A stretch of 64,000 nt of DNA. It comes from Lineus longissimus. Taxonomy: Eukaryota > Nemertea > Pilidiophora > Heteronemertea > Lineidae. The notes under the pieces are model-generated. The model searched no databases and had not been told where the DNA came from. It worked only from the letters and a program-made list of their open reading frames with translations. Position numbers and translations under genes: made by a program. The stretch spans positions 16,058,001-16,122,000 of the forward strand of contig NC_088321.1 in the NCBI RefSeq assembly GCF_910592395.1. The letters run 5' to 3'. Of this stretch, positions 11,700 to 25,100 are shown piece after piece (the first letter of the stretch is position 1; the number at the start of each line of letters is the position of its first letter).

Positions 11700-12239
11700 T
11701 GTAGAATACATCTGGCCAAGTTTCAACGTCGTCTAGACATGCATAGACTGATACAGCACAACGCATGAGACACCCTGCATGTTAACGCAAATTTGGAAAA
11801 ATTCACCTTTATGCCTTATAACTTAAAGATTAACAAGGATGGTGAAAAAAATTTTTCATAGACATCTACTCATCTCCTTGAGAAAGCGCACTTCCGACGT
11901 CGACTCCAAAAGAATCGACTCGAATCTTAATTCAAATTCGCCATTGCTGACATCATTGGCGCCAAAGACTATTTCTTTTGACCCTGATGACCTCGCTTCT
12001 AAAAACATTTTTGAGAAAGCCATTCAAACATTAAAATCAACTATGAACATTATCTTTTATATCACCGAGCTATATAAATACGACATATCAAGAAAAATCG
12101 GTCGCAATATCGAATTAGACGGTTAGCTTGGAACTCTTTGTACCCAATTACCCTTCCGCCAGCGTGACCTCGTCACAATCATGGCGCTTCTTCAATTTGG
12201 CGACGACTTGACCAACGAGAATCACAGTCTACCGTTGAA
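11700..12239. other. Spacer of the inverted duplication, no gene recognised
   Basis: This AT-rich sequence lies between the inner arms. A 95-residue plus-strand ORF (11839-12126) shows no recognisable domain and no splice support; I treat it as chance. Confidence 0.4.
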
Positions 12240-12240
12240 G

Positions 12241-12312
12241 CCTTGATGGCCTCGGCGGTTAGACGGTTGCACTGTGGATTGATTGGTCACGAGTTCGAAC
12301 CCCGGCGAAGTT
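12241..12312 (+). repeat. tRNA-like sequence (SINE head or tRNA pseudogene)
   Basis: An A-box-like TGGCCTCGGCGG (from 12246) and a perfect B-box core GTTCGAACC (about 12293-12301) are spaced as in a tRNA gene, with T-rich sequence downstream. The D-arm resembles tRNA-Glu types, but the acceptor and T stems do not pair well. I read it as a tRNA-derived repeat inside the inverted-duplication spacer, not a working tRNA. Confidence 0.6.
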
Positions 12313-12648
12313 ATTTTTTCGAGTTTTTTTGAAAAATATTCTTGTTATTATTCAGTCATGTACGTTATCAGGCTACGCAGTAATGTATAGGTTTGTGTGA
12401 AAGTAAGGTAATGCCAAGTCTACAGCCGATGGAACAGGGTTATGCATGAAATGACGTCGCGTCATTTTTGGAGGCAGGTCGGCCTGGCCTCCGCACCGGC
12501 TAGTGAGACCTTGGACCACGTGCGTTTATTTACATCACGTGACCTGCTATCGCGGATTGGATATAACATTCTTTGCTACACATGCGCATTGAACCCTGCC
12601 GAAAACGTCCGGCCAGAACAGAAAAGAGCACCGACAACAACAACAAAA

Positions 12649-13546
12649 ATGGCAGGGAAAGAAGGTGTGCAAAGTGACAACGAAGAGGAGTTTCAAGATG
12701 CTCCACAGGTCAAGAAACCGGCCAAACATGACTCTGTTGGTGCGGCAGATCTGGAGAAGGTCACAGACTATGCGGAAGAGATGGAAATCTCGTCACAGAG
12801 TATTGGAGACGTGAGTAATATTCGATCGGCTTTTGGTCATGTTTTTTCATTTTCGTATGCTTCACAGTCACGTACATTGCATTGCCATAATGTACAAGCC
12901 GAACAAGGGCCAGGGCGAGTACATTTTGTGCAGGTTTCCCGTTTTCCTCGGGCCTTCTGACGTGTTCTGAGTGTACGCAATTGTTTTGGCCCTGGTTTCA
13001 GTTTGTCTTCGTGGAAAGATGTCATCTGCAAACTGTCTTCAATTCATTATACATGGTTGTGACCATGGTTGTGACCATTATTGTCTTCAAAACAGATTTG
13101 CACTACCTGTTTCAATCATTCATTCTATCTGTTTCAGGCGATGCGTGTGATGAGTGACAGGAAGGTGCAGGAGGCCAATGAACGGCTGCAGAGGGAGCGA
13201 GAATTATCAAAGGTCAAGATACGAAAAGAAGATGTCGATTTAATTGTAAGGAACAGTCTTACTTTGTTATTCAAACATATTATTATACCGCTGCAATGGC
13301 AATCTTTGTCCCATATCAACTAGTACTGTGCACCGAAAGACAAGAGGCGTGGTCCTAAGTGCATATGTTTCTCTTCAACACTTGGCTTGCTCTGTAAGTT
13401 TATACCTGCACCATCATCCAAAACTAATGGTCTCATCTTTTCAATTTCAGGTGCAAGAAATGGAAATAAGCGAATCACTAGCCGAGAGGAAACTTCGTGA
13501 ACACATGGGAAATGTTGTAGATGCTCTTGTAGAATTAACACAGTGA
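12649..13546 (+). CDS. HYPK: HYPK (huntingtin-interacting protein K) orthologue, 121 aa
   Basis: Exons 12649-12810, 13138-13245 and 13451-13546 all join in phase 0, with clean gtgagt and gtaagg donors and tttcag acceptors. The product has an acidic N terminus, then a KHDS...AADLEKVTDYAEE block, a charged helix, and a C-terminal UBA-like domain ending LREHMGNVVDALVELTQ. These blocks match HYPK as I remember it, and the length (121 aa) is near the vertebrate protein. HYPK binds NAA10/NAA15 and tunes the NatA N-terminal acetyltransferase at the ribosome, and acts as a chaperone-like factor. The ATG follows a CAACAACAACAAAA stretch that is typical of a 5' UTR. The proximal upstream sequence is one arm of the inverted duplication, so its promoter probably includes the CACGTG and CRE-like sites there. 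Confidence 0.97.
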
Positions 13547-13812
13547 TACATGTGGACTTTCTGGGACTTTTTCAAACAGAACAAAAAGACTGCCTGCGAG
13601 TTTTATTCTGAAGGAGATTGTGCTGGGTTGTGGCTTTCTGGATATTGGTGTGTTGTAGCTCTCAATACCCAGATGGACAATTGACATTTTCTCTTTAGTC
13701 AAGTTAATGACTTATAGATCTTATAGACCTGCAGTTTCCTTTAGAAGACAGAATCGCGAATAACCTCACATTGTATTATGCTAATGATGATATACATAAA
13801 AATATAAATATA

Positions 13813-13818
13813 AATAAA
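13813..13818 (+). terminator. Poly(A) signal AATAAA for HYPK
   Basis: AATAAA in an AT-rich run, 267 bp after the HYPK stop, followed within 20-30 bp by TG-rich sequence (gtcatgttttgtgttgttc) as expected for a cleavage site. Confidence 0.75.
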
Positions 13819-13980
13819 ATGTCATGTTTTGTGTTGTTCTTCCTCAAGGCCAGGATGTGAAATTCCTCCTACTCAATATTTTCAACATATTTTGATTAAT
13901 CGGTTCGAAGTCAGATAGAAATGCAACATGATAAAATTTACCAGTCATAAATTGAAAACAGAAATAGAAACATCATTCAC

Positions 13981-13986
13981 TTTATT
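13981..13986 (-). terminator. Poly(A) signal AATAAA for the mannosidase gene
   Basis: TTTATT on the plus strand reads AATAAA on the minus strand. It is the last such signal before the convergent HYPK 3' end and gives the mannosidase transcript a 3' UTR of about 2.2 kb. Other AT-rich signals upstream could also be used. Confidence 0.5.
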
Positions 13987-16137
13987 TTCCAATCCACTCT
14001 CTGAAATGTACAACCTTTATTTACATAAGATATGCATAGTCAGCAGTATGCAAATGTTAACTTGAGACCAAACTTTCGACTAAGGCTGCATTAGTATCAC
14101 AAGTATTGTGAATCAAACTAAATCTACATCTAAATGTAACACATTTCACAAAATCCCATAAGTACAACATGGTATTAAATAAACTAAATCAACATTTAAT
14201 TCACCGACGACGAACTAAATCAACACCTCACTGACAACAAAATCTGAAAAATACTACAGTTAAGTGAGCTATTTCTACATATTTGCAGATTTATTTTAGG
14301 AGCTTAGACTACTGTCAACTGCCAAACTTCTTGTGCCTCTTTTTTGGCAATTTGAGAAAGATAATTCAATATCTTATTTTTGGCAGATTAAAGGAAAAAG
14401 ATTGAAAATAAAAATAATTTTTACCGTTTTCATGATTTGCAAATTTCAGTTATTTGCAAAATCCTTGTGTTACCCCTATCTGGCAGTAACTCCGAGTACT
14501 TCAATACGGTGGTGAATGAAATAGAGACGATATAATATATGAAGGTGTTGTTATTCCTTGACTGGTCTATATGGCACTGCCAAACACTGGGCGTCGGCCT
14601 CATTATATACAAAGAGTTACATAACACCACATTCAAGATTCCCTCCATAAGCCTATACAGAAATACTCTGGACTGGCCAGAGACTAAACATATTATATAA
14701 ATATAACACCCCAGGTAAAGATAACAAATTTACTACAGATTACACTTGAGACAAAATTTGGCAGTCGACAGTATTTTGACACATTCAGCTGCATATTTTC
14801 AGAATACCAGGATAAATATAATAATTGTAAGAATCCGTATGACCGAGTTTGATTGTAATCTGAGGATTGTTAACAAACTAAGTACCTGCATTGTCACTTA
14901 TCAGCTATAAGAGAGTATAGTGTTGGAAATACTTTATCACCTGTTTCATTTCAGAATGAGATACATGTACAGGGTGTCCAAATAAATTGGCATAAAGGCA
15001 TGTTTTTTAAACTTCAGTGATTTGTTATTCAATACATACAGCTACATAAGCTTTTCTCCTCTTCGGATTGATAATATAAGTACTAATACCTAAAAAAGTG
15101 AGTCCTCTGCTGCATTTGACACCATGTTAGCATCTTTTAATATGATAATTGTACATTTCATCTCCTGGTAAAAATTACTGCTACATGAAGCCAGCCGACA
15201 GAATGACAAAATCAGCAAAAAAATGAAAAAACTTATCAAAATACGTTGTCTCACAACTTTTCATTGCCAGAATATACAGATAGCAGAATATCTACCCATC
15301 ACAAATAATAGACTGGAATCTCCGTTTGCAGACACCTCTCTATTATACACACCCTCTCTAATAGGGACACCCTCTCTATTAAGGACACTACTCTGGTCCC
15401 AAATTGATTGAATCCTTTTAATTTGACCTCTCTTATCGGACACCTCTATATTAAAGAGTTAAGTACAACTACCACATAAACTGAATGAACTGCGTGTTTG
15501 TGTGTTATCTCAAAATAGAATTCAGAGCACGTTTCATTACATCGCCAAAATAGAAATCTTTCTATCACAATCACAACTCTGTGTAAGACACCATGATTTG
15601 TCACACTAGTTTTGTTAAGTAAATTGAGAGAATTCATACAATTTTTATCAACAGACTTCATTGCTGTATACATATATATGCATGTCTTACCAAAGGCACC
15701 ATGGGAAATAATACAAGCACATCATTTCAAGCTCAACTTAAGTTATGAGTCATGAATAAATCTGGGTATTCACAAACCGTCTGACACTAACACCTTCTCT
15801 TGCATCTCCATACACTTTATACTGTTACTCCAAAGTGACATTCAAAACAGTGAAAATCTTAGAAATTGGAAATGTCCTAAGTCATGGAAGTTACCGTAGA
15901 AATATCTAGCTAATGTGGAACTTTTTAGATGACATCCCACTCAAAAGGATGAACAGCGATTTAAAACTGAATTCAAAATCATGTACTCCATTTAAGAAGA
16001 TGAACATCTATTTAAACAACTGATAATTCCTAAGTTTGGAGTTCGAATCAACAATCGAAAGGATAAATTTCCAAAACCAATTCAAAAGTATGGATTTCCT
16101 TCCATCCTTATTGGGCCCAAAGGATGGATTTTCATGA
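13987..16137 (-). other. Probable 3' UTR / 3' flank of alpha-mannosidase II
   Basis: AT-rich sequence without a supportable coding exon on either strand. It contains the CTCTATTAAGGACAC-type repeat at 15330-15455. Whether all of it is transcribed as 3' UTR cannot be told from sequence. Confidence 0.5.
15330..15455. repeat. CTCTCTATTAAGGACAC-type interspersed repeat, copy 1
   Basis: Four or five degenerate units of ggacaccctctctattaag are strung together. The same core recurs at 18660-18735 and 30165-30250, so it is a repeat family and not a local accident. It lies in the 3' flank of the mannosidase gene. Confidence 0.7.
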
Positions 16138-19100
16138 TTACTTCAGCTCAACTTTATAAGAATTTATCTCCATGGCGTTGATTTCCAACATGTCCGACGG
16201 GTCCAATTCCTTCCCATCATGCAGCAGTGATAATGAAACTTCTTGTAAACGTGCGAGGTTGAAATCCTTGAAAAGCTTGGAAATGTGGAGCTGAAAATGA
16301 AAGGATGAGATGAGAATGTTGATGCGATTTCTCCAAACTCGTCTTTTTTTTCAAAAAGCAGACGGATCTTTAATCACTGGCCTTCTCAAAGTGAACTGGG
16401 AGACAACTTGGCAACTTTATTTATCACTGAGGGCAACAGAAGTTGTTTGAAATATAAAATTTCTCCAAACCTTGACTATTTATTAGACGACTCTTCAGGG
16501 TGAGCATTCTCATTTGTTTCAAGATCAATCTCATTATGGCGGAGGGGGGGGGATTACTTATTTCAAGACATTTCAAATTCATAAATTCACTAACCTGGCC
16601 ACTATCTGAGACCTCACACTTTAACCCCTTCCCAGGGTACTGACAATCAAACCCTAATCTATGCAGCAGCAGCGCGGCAGTTTCCTTTGGCCGGAACCGT
16701 ATATCCGGGTTACTCTCCGCATTCTGCATCGAACGTAAATTCAAAAGATGTATGTCACATGGGAGGTCCCGTTCCAGTGGTTTGTATATGCGGACGAGGT
16801 TGGCGGCGCTGGCGTCGGGGTTTTGTGGGAGGACGAATACAGGGTGTACCAGCTGGTTGGCAAGAAGATGTGAGGTGATCGAGGGATAGCCCACCGGGAG
16901 AGGCGATGGTTTCTGAAAATAGAAGCAAGTAGATTAACTTCAATGAAACTGCCAACCTAATCAGGTTCAGGATTTATTCCTATAAGTCATACGTAGATTT
17001 GTGGTCTGTGTCACAATGAAGTGTTTGCATTTGAATGACTGTCCAAACTCACCTTCAGTGTTGGTGATGGATTCCGACTCTGACACACGCACCCATCTCA
17101 TCTCATTGAAGGAAAACCAACTGGGGCATGGTCAGAAAACAGTAAAATTGACCTTAGCAACCTTTACCAATTGCAATGCTTGGAGATTCAGATCAACTTT
17201 ACCTTATTTGTTTGTTTTTTCTCTGCCAGGAAGAGGAATTTATTGGGCGTCCGTCTGTTGTCGAGGACACCCTGACCGAGACCTCGGTTGTCGTCTTGGT
17301 TCAAACGCCGGTCCAACATCACCTCAATTTGCCCTGAAAATGTAACAAAGAAGTTTTGTTTACATGACAATACTGTAAACACAGTCAGGGGCCATCGCAA
17401 CTTTCAAAGTAACATTATTGCATGGTGATGGAAAATGGTAAACTTACTAACCTTGTTTTAGAGAGGCAACCCCGAGTGACTGAGCAGTCAGGATGCTAAA
17501 TCTTGCCTCATCATCCTGGAGATATGCTTGGCTGGGAAGCGGGTAGTAATTGGCTTGGATTGGCAATTTATCTTGTTTCTTACGCCGAATCATCTGGAAT
17601 CGAGAGTTTGAATGTGAAATGAAAAATATATTCCATTGGCAGATCATATTAAGGATAGCATAGGCCTCAAATCTTACTTGTGGCTCTTCTCATCCCACTC
17701 TGGGTATTAGGCCACAACGTAATATCTCTACTTTTCACGGCCGTGACTGCTTGGCTCCAAGTAAAGCCCATCTCGCTCAGCTCCGCTGTCATCATCATAT
17801 CAATAGCTCAGTATCACTTATTTGCATATAGTGATCAGACAAGCTCTACTTCATAAACTTCATCTCTGACCCGTCGTCCAAATGACCAGTTGAGAGAAAA
17901 TGGGTTTTCAAACCTACCTGGAAACCATTAAGATCCGTAAAGAATTCCTTATCTTTGTTCCGTATCGATGTCTGCACGCTCATGGCCAGTTCCATATTCA
18001 CCGTCCCCCGGATATCCACGATGTTGTGAACTTCGACTGCCATCCCGTCAATCCCAGGGGAATTCTTTAACCGCACAATGTGCTCAACGTGGGGGAGAAA
18101 AACATGGGCCTCTTGTAGGAGGGGGCCTTTGACGACTCTGATGAATGGACGCGTGTATGCTAATGGCTGCAAATAGAATATGGAGACCAGATGGTCAGCA
18201 GAGCATGGGGGTGTGCTGGTTAATGGAAATGAACCTGGGTGGGGGACAATGTTCAGAAACCAAAACTCTCAGAGGTGGAGCTAAAATGTATTAGGCCCAA
18301 GAGTTTGACGAAATGTTAAACCTTTGAAGTAGTGATTAATATTCAGTATAACCAGAAATATAAAGGTGAGCTGGTATACATGTATTTTTGTTAAACCAAG
18401 GAGAGACTTCCATGAGTTATGACGATCCTCTCCACTCAGAACTCATAAGTTTAACAGAACGCCATCATTACCGTAGCTTCTCCATCTGGGAGAAAGAGAT
18501 ACGCCCCTGGTTTCTCACGACCGTTCCTCGTGCCGTACTTTAGAAATTGCACATTTGTCTCAGTCCTCTGATGATCTTCGAGGTTAGTGATGGCCTGTAA
18601 CAAACAAAAGAAGGAAAATTAGTCCTTAGGTTTGGCCATGTTTCCATTCAATTTGACTTCTCCAATCAGGACACCTCTCTATTAAGGACAGTCGTCAGTC
18701 CAAGGGTGTCCTTAATAGAGAGGTTCTACTGTAGTAACCCACGCTCTGATAAGGTTCCATATTGTTCATTTCAATTCAATACCCTGTCCACCCCTTCTTT
18801 TAAAGAAAGAAAATCCTCTTTCCAAAGGAGTCCTTATTACAGAGGTTCTTAAGGATGACAGAAGCAAGCACAACCTACCGTCAACATCCCATTGCCTCCA
18901 TTAAACTCGGCCTTGACATATGGGTTCTCCAATGAGAATGTCTCTCCCTTCAGCTTCTTGACGATGGAGAACGGACCACTGAAAAGATGCGAACAAGTTT
19001 GATTCCTCATTTCACAAACAGTTCTTTCTAACAAGGCTAGTGAGGCACTTGTTCCTAAAAGTTAAAGTTGCAATAGCCATGATAGTTTCATCGATCATCA

Positions 19101-22100
19101 GGCTATCGATGTCAGATTTCATCCACCTGTCCAGCATTTCTGTCTTCAGCAATCTTGGTTTTATACCCGGTGCTGGTGCTGACCATGGCTAAGGAGACTG
19201 GACTTCCTGCTCCTCCCTGCTTGAAACCTGTGTCACTCCGGCCTGAGGAAATCAGGGGCTGATGTTCACTTCTCCAGCTGTGTCCTGTAGGTGTGCAGGG
19301 CCAGAGAAGCAAACCCCTGATTTCCTCAGGATGGTGCAACGTCAGCCCATTGACTTTCTCACCTATTATAAGCCATGTGACTGTTAACATTATACATGGT
19401 AACTGTGGAGAATTTGTTGTGTACAGCAGCTTCGTCAGTCCCGGTGAGTGTCAGGGTGTACTTCACGAGACCCATGGCAGGCACTTTGGCTACAAACACA
19501 ACCTGGAAGGGAAAACAGAAATTCAGAAAATCCATGACATTTTTCAAAACATTATGATCCACTGAACTGGTTCAGACTCCAGTCAGGGCATATAAACAAG
19601 AGGACAGGGTTTTTTTTCTGAGGGCTCTGGTTCCAAATAACACAACATTTGTACATCGGAACTAATGTCCTAGTGAGAGCTCACTTCTAAACTATGACAA
19701 AGTTTGACCTCTGCTCTGCCAGCAATGACCTTGACCTACCTTATATACAGTGTTAGACATATCCTCATTATTCAGCCAATAGGGATCAGTCTGGGCCTCG
19801 ACGATTTGGCCGATCTCATCCGTTATTTTGATATAAGGTGACGACACGTAAATGCGTACAAGACTATCGTGAGTGACACTGAGAGAGTTATAAAACACAA
19901 CACAACTGAAATGAGAGTGGTAGAGCATAGTAAGTCGGGAATTGAAATACATCTCAACCCTTTTGAGGCAGGCTGCAAATCCCGAAATCTCTAAGGATAT
20001 GCAGCACCTATCAAAAGTAACATTGAGCCAATAAGATTGGCAGAAATCAAGCCAAAACGTGTCATAAAAAAAACACCAAGATGTCTGCCATCTTAAATGT
20101 GATGTTTATCTCGAGTGTCAAAGAGTTTTCAGCCAGCTTAGCTAAACAGATGACTGTCAAGAACCAGAATTCCCTCAGAAGATTACTTACATAGGTGTGC
20201 TAGTTATAGATATCACAGTTTTATCAGGCAAGTCATCATGACTTTCTCGTTTCTCATCGACGTTAAACACATATTTGTCGTCATTGAACGAGGCAGCAGA
20301 CGGGTTCTTATTCAGCAGGAACGCAGCAGATTCCACGATGATACTTTTGGTATCCATCAACGATTTCAACATTCTGAAAGACGATGTTTTATAGAATTAG
20401 GTTCAAATCAAGGACTGGCTGGAGTGAATCACCATGCGAGACTAACAGCTTAACGTATTATACAGAATACATACTTATTCCCATAATCGACGACCACATT
20501 ATCCTTCGCTGTCCCGGTAATCCCGTCGTGATGCTGGAACAACCCTAAGTAACGTCTCGCAGAGACTAAAGCTTTCATCAGGCGCGCCACTGGGAAGCCT
20601 GTATTTTTCACCTTCCTGGCTAGCGATTGTGCTAGCGTGAAGATAATTTCTGCACCCCTGTCAAAAGAGAAAATAAAAGTAATGTTTTTATCAATATTGG
20701 TTGATTACTCTTGAGTCCATTCAGTCTACGGTGTTGATCTCCACCAAAAACACTCATCTAATGAAGTGAAAAAATCAGATCTAATATTGTCTGGAAACCA
20801 AGGCCAGTTGAAATTTGGCTTGTTTTAGTAGTCAGACCCATTGTGTTCTAGACTGGCTTGGCACCATTATGCACTGATCAAAGCAACTCCTCAATACATT
20901 TGTCAGTCTTTCTGCTTACCGTAAATGACCCTCTAAAACCCTATCCAATCGTTTATGGAATGGCCTTGACGTGTAATAACCCGACCAATAATGGTCGTCC
21001 CGATCAGCATACGTGAAAAAGTCGCCAGACAGTGTCGGGTAGTCTGGTACGCTGGCGCCTGGTTGTACCTTGTTCCTCTCATAGATGGCGTTAAAGTAGT
21101 CAGTGAGTGTTCCAAATTGAATCTGAAATCAAATGTTTTCAAAAATCAGAAAAAATTCAAAATGCAGTGGTGGATCATGAAATTTGGGAGAGGGGAGGGC
21201 ATACCTTGTTTGAACCCTCTCTTTGTCTTACATCGACTCCCATCAATCACATGTACAAATTGAAAACAAACCTGGACGTTCCAATCCTTTTTCTTGTTCA
21301 TATAATCCATCAGTTTTTGATAATTGATAAACTGCTGGTCCCACTCTGTGCCCGTGTTATATCGGAAGTCGTCCCCAAGTGGGATCAGGACAACGTTACT
21401 CTTGTAGAGCTGTGCTTTCTTCCTATACTGGTCCAGTAAAGTGTGCGCTCTGGAAAGGAACATAAAAGCCTTTTATTGACACTCAAATATATAGGGGTGA
21501 CCCAAACAATTTACCATTCTATAGACATCAAACTTAACGACTCTGAATACATCATGGCTGTCTTGGCTAATTTTTCTCATTTCCTTTAACAGGATATTCA
21601 TAACTGCCGACAGTTCTTCACAGGAAACATTTTTAACCTAAAATATCTGTACCTTTCCTCTATATTTCCATCATTTATAAGCTGAGGTGGCACCCTCCAG
21701 GGACACGACACCGTCCCCCCCGGCAACCTCTTGAAATCAAACTGGCAGCAGATCTTTGGGTCGGGCCCGCAGGTGTGGGGCACGTCGTAGCTGTAGAAGG
21801 GCATCATGTGGGTGAAGATGTCGGTCCCACCGGAGTGGTCTGGAGAAGGAAAGGACACTTGAATACGCATTCAGAAAAGTGTGAAGCATTCAGCAACAAT
21901 TTGAGTCCACATGTGGGGAAGTTGCGGCTTTTTACACTCTGGCCAACCTCAAGTTGATCCAAAATGTCAGCACAAGCAATGATAGTTTACAAGAACTATC
22001 CGACTCATATATGACCTTGAACTTCATCACTATATGACCTTGAACCTTATCATAATATGACCTTGTACTTACCCCACGTCTGCCTCCACATAAACTCCAA

Positions 22101-25100
22101 CTCCTTATTTTTAGCTAAATGTTTCTTGACTGAGTAATGAATGCGCTGAATCAGCATGTTTTTTAGGCCCATCTTTTTTAGGAGGTACGCCATTGTTGAG
22201 GAGTGGCCGAAGGGGTCAATGGCCCAGCCGCTGACAGGCTTCGCACCTGAAAAAAGGAAGAAATGTCGAGATGAATACATCCTGTTTAAAGCCACAGCTG
22301 AAATCACTGAGAGTTTGTGGGTTTGAAGTACACAAGCGAGGCTTCCTGAACAGATTGCTGCATCTGCCGATATCGAGAAGTCTTGGAGCAAACTGATTCC
22401 TAAACTGATTAGTGAAGTTCCAGCACACTAGATATGGGACCAGGTAGTGGTCTTGGGGAGGAACTCTGTTTGAGGTGTTCTAAGCTCATGTCAGAAGCCT
22501 CCCTTCCTGCGGAGCAATGGGTGTGGATCCTTCCCTAGATCATCCACCACGTTCATGAAACCACACTCGAGTTCTCTTGCAGTGAATTGTGGATGAGACA
22601 CAGATTGTCTCCCACATTCTGTGTTCTCTTGTGGTAGATTGCGGGTGAGTCCACCACTGGGCACATACTCGGGTTACCCTGTCGCGTACCTAGCTGATTC
22701 TTCAGCCACTCATGGCCTTCTATCATCTGATCTATCATGGAGAAATAGTGGGTGTTGGCCTCGTCGTTCATGACCCAGCCGCCGGTCACTATCTCCAGCT
22801 GACCATTGTCTATAAGGCTGGAAGAGAATGGAGTAAAATGTAGGAGGAAACCGCAGTACCCATAACACAGTCAGATCGTGGAGAAATAGTGTGAATCTGT
22901 GAGCATCCATGCTGGAAAAGGTGGAAGACTGATGCGTGAGACACAAAGGTACATGTGACTTCTACTCCACTTACTTTTTTAATCTCTTCCTTTTCGACTC
23001 ATCGATATCATTCCACCATAGATTCAAAAAAGACATCTCAGCATATATAAACTTCCTACGCTTGTCGGCCTCTAGTTTTGGTAACATATTCTCAAATATA
23101 AACTTTGTTTGGTCTTGGTAATATTTTTCATATGTTTTGATCCAACCTGAAGTCAGAATAAGAAATATTATGAAAAACAAAATATATCACTACCCTGGGA
23201 ACAAGGTTATGTGTATAATCTTCCAGGAGAACCTCGTTCCCATTCTACCAAAAATTTTCCTAAGTTTTTCCACCAATTGTGGCAAGTTTAGAAAAATTTA
23301 CATTTTGAAGAACTTTTTTCAAAATGAGACAAAAGTCGGCCCAAGTTACCTGGATCGTTGTGTGAATGTGGCACAACAAATACTTTAAGTGGCTGCTCGT
23401 TCCATTGGTCGAGGGGGTATGTGATGGGGAACCCCTGTTTCCATACGCCCCCGTCATTATTGTCAAATGGAATAGTGTTGAAGACATCTAACATCTGCAA
23501 TGGAAGAATTAAATACAGCGCTGGCCATAATGGAGTCACCTGACCAATAAACCAAACTGGCACCTAACTGTAGTGGCACGCTAAGTGCTCATTCTGCCTT
23601 GGAGGAGGAATACTCCACGGAGAATAACACCTCCAATTCCAGAACAAACACTGAAGTAGGAACTGGGAGGTATTTCACCTATTTCAACTTAGTGGGAAAG
23701 AAAAACAGAAGATATTGTAATATTTCTTCAACGAAAAAAACAGCTTGAGGGCTCACAGTTGCTTCTGAGGTACCGGTACCAAAGACTATTTCATGAGTTG
23801 TTGGTGAAATGTACATGGTCTCGGGTTTGAAGCATGTCTGTTTGTCACTTAGTACTTAACAGGTCAAGCTCAGGTGTGTGGTAATTCATGATCAGTAGCA
23901 GTGTCTCTGCAGAGGCCTCAATAATGACAGGTGTTTTGAAGTACTTTGAGACAGACCGCCACATTAAAACGCGCTACCAGTAATATATAAAAATTGCCAT
24001 TGTTATTGTTGATTATGTGGCTAGTCATTAGAACGAACCACACAGGGATTTTTAATCAGCCTCCTTCACAAAGCAATATAGCATCATTTGACTGTAAGTG
24101 GTGCTATGTAACTCACGGCTCATAACCTATTCACTGACTTTTTTATCTAGGCCAGCCTATCATGGTATTAACACTGTGAAGGAATATACTAAAGTATAAT
24201 TAGGCAATTAATGTCAATCAAGTTAATTGCTTTTTACATTGGGGTAATTGAAGTATTCTCAGCGAACAAAGGAGGAGAAAGGTCTTGTGATACAGTTAAC
24301 CACTAAATGTTTGCGGCGTAGTTTTGTGGATTTGCAAAGAAAATAAAAACACAGAAATTTTAGCGAATTGGCGAAAAAATTTGAACTCTCTCACCTGAAC
24401 CTTCGGCTCCAAAGCGGGCGTCTCTGCAAACGTACACATGCCCGCGGGCACCCCTATCACTCTCCGCGGGCCTGCAGCGACCACCAACTTCCCACCACCA
24501 TTTTGATTTTTCGGTGCCGCCACTTCTTGGTTCATTTTAACAATGGCGTCGTCGTTGAATATTCCTTTTAAGCGAGAAATACTCTCGGCATCTCCGTCGC
24601 TGAGATCCTTCACCGTATCTTTTATCAAGTTTATTGTCTTTTGGTTGCGTTTTAAGATGCTCTCTATCGATTTGATCTTATATTCGAGATTATTGAGTTC
24701 GATCTATAACGATAGAAACAGTTGATGAAAAGAAGGGGTGATATTCAATACAGTCAGACCATGGGTTGGTGACGCTAAATAACTACTGTCGATTAGAAAA
24801 ATTTGACCCTGAAGTGTGAAAGTCGCCAACACTTTATCCTTTCGTGTTCCTGAATATAAGTTTTCATTAATGCTGAAACAAAAGTCATCAGGCAAATAAC
24901 CTTGACCTTCAATCGACTTACCTTGACCTCTTTCCGCCTTTCCACATAATACCCCGACGAGAAGTTAATATAAACATTATACACAACGCAGACCATCATC
25001 ACCGAGAGCAGAAATGCTTTGTTGAAGAGAATTCTAGATAATATCCTTACGAATACTTGGGCAGCATCAAGGTCAAGGTCTCCATTGCGATTTCTTATCG

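Larger units (their letters stand above)
11093..12569. repeat. Large inverted duplication with promoter-like arms
   Basis: Outer arms 11093-11180 and 12481-12569 are reverse complements with about 3 mismatches in 88 bp. Inner arms at about 11579-11690 and 12372-12484 are also reverse complements, at roughly 90 percent. On the right the two arm segments are contiguous. On the left they are separated by about 398 bp (11181-11578) ending in an AAG microsatellite, so the left arm probably took an insertion. The outer arm carries two CACGTG or near-CACGTG sites and an inverted CCAAT box (ATTGG). The inner arm carries a TGACGTCGCGTCA palindrome-like CRE motif. The right arm ends about 80 bp before the HYPK start codon. 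The left arm lies about 560 bp upstream of the zinc-finger start and in the same orientation relative to that gene. Confidence 0.85.

Noticed and set aside
12241-12312. Functional tRNA gene
   Set aside because: A- and B-boxes are good, but the acceptor and T stems do not pair; a tRNA-derived repeat is the better reading. The same applies to 34738-34790, 35260-35325, 47110-47177 and 48887-48940.
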